Under the pieces are notes generated by a model. It was given only the letters and a program-made list of their open reading frames with translations, had not been told where the DNA came from and did no database searches. This document shows positions 41,251 through 45,425 of a DNA stretch of 45,425 bases, piece by piece. Made by a program: the position numbers and the translations under genes. Source of the DNA: JBCCEJ01 sp039030335 (lineage in GTDB: Bacteria; Pseudomonadota; Gammaproteobacteria; HK1); assembly GCA_039030335.1 (NCBI GenBank), contig JBCCEJ010000049.1, positions 1 to 45,425 on the forward strand, read 5' to 3'. How positions within the stretch are numbered: the first letter of the stretch is position 1; every line of letters begins with the position of its first letter.

Positions 41251-42135
41251 CTACTCGGCCGCGTCTGCCGCAAGTTCGAAGTAGCGGCTCCGCCGCGTAC
41301 GCTGATTCTCGTAGATAGAGCCATCGTTCAAGGCCGCCGGGAGCGGCATACGAACGGGCACCGGGGCGAGCCGGGGCTGCGTTGTCGGACTCCCGGCCAC
41401 GACCATGCGTGCGTAATCGTCCAGGCTCGGATAATGCTCCGCAAGCGGCCACGCGTCAGCGGCCTGGTACTGATAGAGCAACAGGCGACGCGCATGCGCC
41501 GAGGTGTTCAGGGCCGAACCGTGCACCATGCGAACGTGATGGAAGGTCAACGAGCCGGCTTTGCCCGTCAGCGGCACCGCGGCGCTGTCGAAATCGATGT
41601 CGCATGCGCCCGGGTCGATCGCGCCGCAGAAATAGCCCTCAGCGTGGTGGTCGTAAACCGGACCGCGATGCGAACCGGGAAGCATCAGCATCGGGCCGTT
41701 GTCGAGGTCGGTGTCGTCGAGCATGACGCCCATCGCCAGCAGGTCGTCGTTGGTGTGCGGATAAAACGCCCAGTCCTGATGCCACTCGACAGCCGCACCA
41801 AAGCCGGCTGACTTCATGTTGAGCTTGGCTTTCTGCAGGCGGATATCGGGCCCGATAAGGCGCGCCAGAATCCCCAGCACACGCTCGTCGGTGCCGATCG
41901 CCCAACTCGACGGCATGACATCGAGGGGGTTCTTGATCCGACGCACGCGCGGCGTCGCGGCGCTGTGCGAGTCCTCCAGATCGTAGGTCTTGTCGTTCTC
42001 GGTGACGGCCGCAGCGCCGGCCACTACCCGTTCAGTGTCGGTGCGCAGCGCCTCCAACTGCGCATGTGACAGCGCATCGGGTACCACCAGGTAGCCGTTC
42101 TCGCGATAGAACTCAACGTCTCGGTCAGAAATCAC
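41251..42135 (-). CDS. Phytanoyl-CoA dioxygenase (PhyH) family protein
   Basis: A 294-residue Fe(II)/2-oxoglutarate oxygenase. The iron ligands are H119 and D121 in VEWHQDWAFYP and the distal H205 in RMVHGSALN, with an Arg 11-12 residues further (ARR) for 2-oxoglutarate. FYRENGYLVVPDAL at the start is the usual PhyH opening. The start is a GTG at 42135 because GGGAG lies 5 bases upstream; this places the conserved FYRENGYLVV at residue 9. PhyH-type bacterial enzymes hydroxylate diverse small molecules, including ectoine and phosphonates; the substrate is not readable here. It is divergent from the amidase gene. Confidence 0.88.
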   Translation of the reverse strand: MISDRDVEFYRENGYLVVPDALSHAQLEALRTDTERVVAGAAAVTENDKTYDLEDSHSAATPRVRRIKNPLDVMPSSWAIGTDERVLGILARLIGPDIRLQKAKLNMKSAGFGAAVEWHQDWAFYPHTNDDLLAMGVMLDDTDLDNGPMLMLPGSHRGPVYDHHAEGYFCGAIDPGACDIDFDSAAVPLTGKAGSLTFHHVRMVHGSALNTSAHARRLLLYQYQAADAWPLAEHYPSLDDYARMVVAGSPTTQPRLAPVPVRMPLPAALNDGSIYENQRTRRSRYFELAADAAE

Positions 42136-42366
42136 GCTCGCTCCCCAGACCGCCAGAATACTTACCGTGCGTGCGGCCGTGCCCAGATTTTGGCGCACTC
42201 ACGGCGGGTACTCAACGGAAAACGGAGGAATGCCCGACGCCTCGCGGGCGCGCCTTTTACACCTGGGGTACAAGCAGCTACGCTCTGTCGGGTGTTCCGA
42301 CTGTCAGGAACGGCAGTCTTCGCGACCACAACACCAGTCAATGAGAGCGCACTCCAGGAATTCTCC

Positions 42367-43770
42367 GTGCCCGCATCCCGTCCGATAGAGTTCATGGCCG
42401 TTCACGAGCTGAGCGCGCAGCTGCAGTCGGGTGAAATCAGCTCCGTCGACCTCGTCGACCGGCTGCTCACGCGGATCGATCGATTGAATCCCGGGCTGCA
42501 CGCTTTCGTGCACACGTACGAAGACGACGCGCGCTGGACTTCCGCGGCTGCCGACCAGGCCTTCAAAGCGGGGCATCGCATCGGCCCGCTGCATGGCATT
42601 CCGATCGCGCTGAAAGACATCATCGACGTCGAAGGGCGCGTTACCACTGGTGGCTCCTCGGTGTGGCGCGACCGCACGTCCCCCTTCACTGCATCGCTGG
42701 TAAGACGGCTGATCGGCGCCGGCATGATCGTGCTCGGCAAGACCCACTCGGTCGAGTTTGCGATGGGAGGCTGGGGTACGAACAATGCAATGGGGACGCC
42801 GCGCAATCCATGGGACCTCGAGGTGGCGCGCGCGCCCGGCGGCTCCAGTTCGGGCTCGGGCGTCGCGGTGGCGGCCGGTCTGGCCCCGTGCGCCGTCGGC
42901 ACCGACACGGGCGGGTCGGTGCGCCTGCCCTCGTCTTGGAATGGCTTGACGGGCCTCAAGACCACTATCGGTCGAGTGAGCTGTCATGGCGTGTTGCCGC
43001 TTGCCTCTACGCTGGATACACCCGGCCCGATGTGCCGCGACGCCGAAGATGCTGCTCTGCTCTTCGACGTACTTCACGGCCCCGACGCGAACGACCCCGT
43101 TACGCTGACGCACGGACCGATCTATCCGCAGGAAACACTGCGAAAAGGTGTCGCGGGCTTGCGTTTCGCGACCCTGTCGCACGCTGAGCGTGAGCAGGTC
43201 GACGCGGATGTGCTGGCGGCCTACGACGACACGCTCGCGCGCCTGGAACGTATGGGTGCCAAACTGGCGCCGCTCGAGTTGCCCATGACGGTCGCCGAAA
43301 TGGGTGTCATGGTGGGGCGCATCATCAGCATCGAGGGCTACAGTTTCGTCGGTCATCTCGTCGACGATCCGACCCAGCCGATCGATCCCGACATCCGCCC
43401 GCGTATATTGCCCGGCCGCGATATCACCGCGACTGAATATCTGCACCTTCTGCGCGAGCGCAGGGCGCTCATTCGCGAGTGTAACCATCTGATGAGCCCG
43501 TTCGACGCCTGGCTGACACCGGCGACTTGCACGGTTGCTCCGCCCGTGGCCGACATCGACCAGTCCAGTTCGCCAGCCGTGTTTACACGTCCGGTCAACT
43601 TGCTCGACTGGTGTGCACTAGTCATGCCGTCGGGATTCAGCTCGAGCGGATTGCCGCTATCCGTTCAGGTGGCCTGTGTGGCCGGGCAGGAGGACATGGC
43701 GCTGCGCGTCGGCTACGCATTCCAACAGGAAACCGACTGGCACCGACGGATCCCGGCGGGGCTGGAGTAA
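42367..43770 (+). CDS. Amidase signature family enzyme
   Basis: A 467-residue amide hydrolase of the GatA/AtzF type. The Ser-cisSer-Lys triad is present: K83 in PIALKDIID, cis-S161 in APGGSSSGSGVA, and nucleophile S184 in TDTGGSVRLPSS. The GTG at 42367 is chosen for AGGA 8-11 bases upstream; an ATG nine codons later is an alternative. The frame is open some 180 bases further upstream but without family-like sequence. No gatB or gatC is next to it, so it is an enzyme for small amides rather than the glutamyl-tRNA amidotransferase. The substrate is unknown. Confidence 0.9.
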   Translation: MPASRPIEFMAVHELSAQLQSGEISSVDLVDRLLTRIDRLNPGLHAFVHTYEDDARWTSAAADQAFKAGHRIGPLHGIPIALKDIIDVEGRVTTGGSSVWRDRTSPFTASLVRRLIGAGMIVLGKTHSVEFAMGGWGTNNAMGTPRNPWDLEVARAPGGSSSGSGVAVAAGLAPCAVGTDTGGSVRLPSSWNGLTGLKTTIGRVSCHGVLPLASTLDTPGPMCRDAEDAALLFDVLHGPDANDPVTLTHGPIYPQETLRKGVAGLRFATLSHAEREQVDADVLAAYDDTLARLERMGAKLAPLELPMTVAEMGVMVGRIISIEGYSFVGHLVDDPTQPIDPDIRPRILPGRDITATEYLHLLRERRALIRECNHLMSPFDAWLTPATCTVAPPVADIDQSSSPAVFTRPVNLLDWCALVMPSGFSSSGLPLSVQVACVAGQEDMALRVGYAFQQETDWHRRIPAGLE

Positions 43771-43788
43771 GCGACCGCGGGCCGCGCC

Positions 43789-45039
43789 TCAGAGCATGCG
43801 CGGGGGCTTGCCGTCGAGCATGAGCCGCAGCATGTTCAGGATACTGATGACGCTGTACTGGCGCACCCTTTCGCGGTCGCCCGGTAACTGTACCCGCCGG
43901 ACTTCCACGTCATCGTGGACGGCTACCGCCAGATAGACCGTGCCGGGCTGCTCCCCGTCCTGCGGGTCCGGTCCTGCGACCCCGGTGACTCCCAGACCGA
44001 CATCCGCGTCCAGCACGCGGCGCGCCGCGAGTGCCATTTCGCGCGCGCATTGCTCTGTCACCACGGGCCCGGGCGTGACGCCCAACAAGTCGAACTTCAC
44101 GGCACTGGCATACGACACGATGCTGCCGCGAAACACCTCACTCGCGTGCGGTACGGACGTCAGGCGAGCGCCCAGAAAACCACCGGTCAAAGACTCGGCA
44201 ACGCCTAACGTCAACCCGCGCTCGGCCAGCTTCGAGATGATGGTCGACTCCATGTTGTCATCGTCGACCGCAAACACCAGATCGCCGAGAATCCCGCGGA
44301 GGAGCGCTTCTTCGTCTGCCAGGATCTGTTGCATGCCGGATTCGTCCGCGCCTTTCGCGGTGATCCGGACTTTCAGCCCTTCGATGCCGCTCGCGAGAAA
44401 CGCGATCGTCGGATTGCCGATCGCGTCGAGTTCATCGATCCGCGCGGCCAGCATCTCGGCGAGGCCCGACTCTGACTGTCCCCACGTGCGCAGAACGCGC
44501 GAGCCAATCACCGTTGGCAGGCCGGCACGGGCGCGGAGGTCAGGAATGATCGTGCCATCCGTCATGATCTTGAGTTCGTACGGTACGCCTGGTACCGCGT
44601 AGAGCACTTTGTCGCCGACTGGACAGACCAGACCCGGTGCCGTGCCGGGAAACTGCGCCATCGTGGTGGCGCCTCGCGGTACGTCCGCCTGGCGAAGGTT
44701 GTTCTCCGGCATTGTCCGGCCGCGCGATTCGAAGCGCCGGCGGATACGCTCGCCGATATCCTCGTGCCGCTCGAGCGGTACGCCCATAACGGCCGCGATC
44801 ACATCGCGCGTGATGTCGTCCTGAGTCGGCCCGAGGCCGCCACAGACGATGACCGCATCCGCTCGCCCCAGAGCCTGGCGGAGCACCGCTTCGATACGCT
44901 CGAAGTTGTCACCCACGCGCACGTGGTGATGGCAATCGATGCCGGCGAGCGCGAGTTGTTCCCCGAGCCAGGAGGAATTGGTATCGACTATCTGCCCGAG
45001 CAGCAACTCGGTGCCTACCGCGACGATTTCACAGCGCAT
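43789..45039 (-). CDS. cinA: CinA: nicotinamide-nucleotide amidase / ADP-ribose pyrophosphatase-like
   Basis: A 416-residue two-domain protein of NAD recycling. The N-terminal MoaB-like domain (residues 1-170) begins CEIVAVGTELLLGQIVDTNS and has VIVCGGLGPTQDDITRDV, as in the COG1058 pyrophosphatase domain. The C-terminal deamidase domain (about 255-410) has GVAESLTGGFLGARLTSV, FRGSIVSYASAVKFDLLGV and GVTGVAGPD, matching the PncC catalytic region. Full length for CinA. GGGGGA lies 8-9 bases before the ATG. It follows the truncated racemase by 42 bases on the same strand. recA, its frequent neighbour elsewhere, is not in the window. Confidence 0.95.
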   Translation of the reverse strand: MRCEIVAVGTELLLGQIVDTNSSWLGEQLALAGIDCHHHVRVGDNFERIEAVLRQALGRADAVIVCGGLGPTQDDITRDVIAAVMGVPLERHEDIGERIRRRFESRGRTMPENNLRQADVPRGATTMAQFPGTAPGLVCPVGDKVLYAVPGVPYELKIMTDGTIIPDLRARAGLPTVIGSRVLRTWGQSESGLAEMLAARIDELDAIGNPTIAFLASGIEGLKVRITAKGADESGMQQILADEEALLRGILGDLVFAVDDDNMESTIISKLAERGLTLGVAESLTGGFLGARLTSVPHASEVFRGSIVSYASAVKFDLLGVTPGPVVTEQCAREMALAARRVLDADVGLGVTGVAGPDPQDGEQPGTVYLAVAVHDDVEVRRVQLPGDRERVRQYSVISILNMLRLMLDGKPPRML

Positions 45040-45081
45040 CTGTTAGTCCCCCAACGCGACATGAGTAGGAGTGCGACCGCG

Positions 45082-45342
45082 TCAATGCCCGTCGACGAAC
45101 ATCGAACGGAACCGGGCGACCGAGGTCTGCGGGCTCGTCAGCACCGGGCACCTGACACGGGTGGCCACGAGCGGCGCGGCGGCCGCCATCGAGAACTGCG
45201 CGAGCAGCATGGCATCGGGAGCATCATCCAGCTGCGCGGCCGTATCCGCTATCTTCGCGTGATGCGCTTGGGGATCGCCGCCCTGCAGCGCCGCGAGCGC
45301 TTCCGGTACCGTGCGACAAGCAATCGCATCTCCACTCAGTAA
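45082..45342 (-). pseudogene. C-terminal fragment of an aspartate/glutamate racemase-like protein
   Basis: The minus-strand frame from 45342 to 45082 encodes 86 residues with no start codon near its beginning and an in-frame TGA just upstream (45345-45343). Its sequence has CRTVPEALAALQ, then DAMLLAQFSMAAAAPLVA and CPVLTSPQTSVARF, which match the last third of the Asp/Glu racemase fold. The beginning of the gene is absent; unrelated sequence of lower G+C lies where it should be. It is either a gene broken by an insertion at about 45343 or an intact gene cut by an assembly join. The codon pattern is like that of its neighbours. Confidence 0.65.
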
Positions 45343-45425
45343 TCAAACTGAGTTTGCTGAGGTGATCTGCCGCACTCTCTCTATTCCAACCCATGAGCAG
45401 TCTTCATCTCTCACAAGAGAAACAA
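45343..45425. other. Low-G+C terminal stretch joined to the racemase fragment
   Basis: The last 83 bases are about 46% G+C by direct count, against about two-thirds for the rest. No gene or ribosome site is visible. CTCAG at 45335-45339 and CTGAG at 45348-45352 form a short inverted repeat across the change point. It may be the end of an inserted element or a wrongly joined read. Confidence 0.5.

Noticed and set aside
1..45425. tRNA, rRNA, CRISPR array, prophage or transposase genes
   Set aside because: I saw no cloverleaf, spaced direct repeats, integrase, terminase or transposase motif on either strand.

Overview
The window is a GC-rich (about two-thirds G+C), gene-dense stretch of a bacterial chromosome, probably from a heterotrophic gammaproteobacterium. 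The evidence for the group is RdgC (beta/gamma-proteobacterial), DUF6279 and DUF4124 proteins, a type IV pilin-like domain, GlgC, a YdcH-type small protein and a FadJ-type fused beta-oxidation enzyme. A genus cannot be assigned from sequence alone. I support 39 complete protein genes, one truncated gene at the right edge, and no tRNA, rRNA, CRISPR array or recognisable transposase.

Left part (1-5.9 kb): an 83-bp near-perfect inverted repeat at the very edge carries a terminator hairpin in each arm. It is followed by a lone TRAP solute-binding protein, then a minus-strand operon of a purine-type phosphoribosyltransferase, a molybdenum-hydroxylase large subunit and a possible small zinc protease. 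A paralogue of the phosphoribosyltransferase is transcribed divergently. 5.9-15.6 kb holds oxidative and CoA-ester enzymes: a TauD-like dioxygenase, a fused enoyl-CoA hydratase/3-hydroxyacyl-CoA dehydrogenase, a GMC oxidoreductase, a CaiD-like hydratase and a CaiC-like ligase. Among them sits a TPR - SLOG-like - class III nucleotide cyclase protein with unusual active-site residues. 15.7-25.6 kb is mostly housekeeping and envelope: a SurA-N/DsbA fusion, DUF6279 lipoprotein, RdgC, glgC-pgi, a 3-hydroxyisobutyrate dehydrogenase relative, YdcH, DUF924, and a DUF4124 protein beside a pilin-domain/ankyrin fusion.

25.7-30.4 kb is regulatory: an htrA-response regulator-histidine kinase operon, plus a divergent gene joining a MerR-type DNA-binding domain to a receiver domain. 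30.4-43.8 kb looks like carboxylic-acid and sugar-acid catabolism. It holds two enolase-superfamily (mandelate racemase type) enzymes, a 2-dehydro-3-deoxygalactonokinase, a 2-hydroxyacid dehydrogenase, an HMG-CoA-lyase-type aldolase, a threonine dehydratase-like enzyme, two alpha/beta hydrolases, an EamA transporter, a queuosine-precursor transporter, a PhyH dioxygenase and an amidase. CinA closes the window, beside a racemase fragment cut by an abrupt composition change.

The most interesting candidates are the TPR-SLOG-cyclase protein (11008-12987), the pilin-ankyrin fusion (23883-24911), the phosphoribosyltransferase/molybdenum-hydroxylase operon (1556-5158), and the two structured edges of the window, which may be assembly artefacts. 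Functions are inferred from motifs I can read in the translations; no database search was possible.
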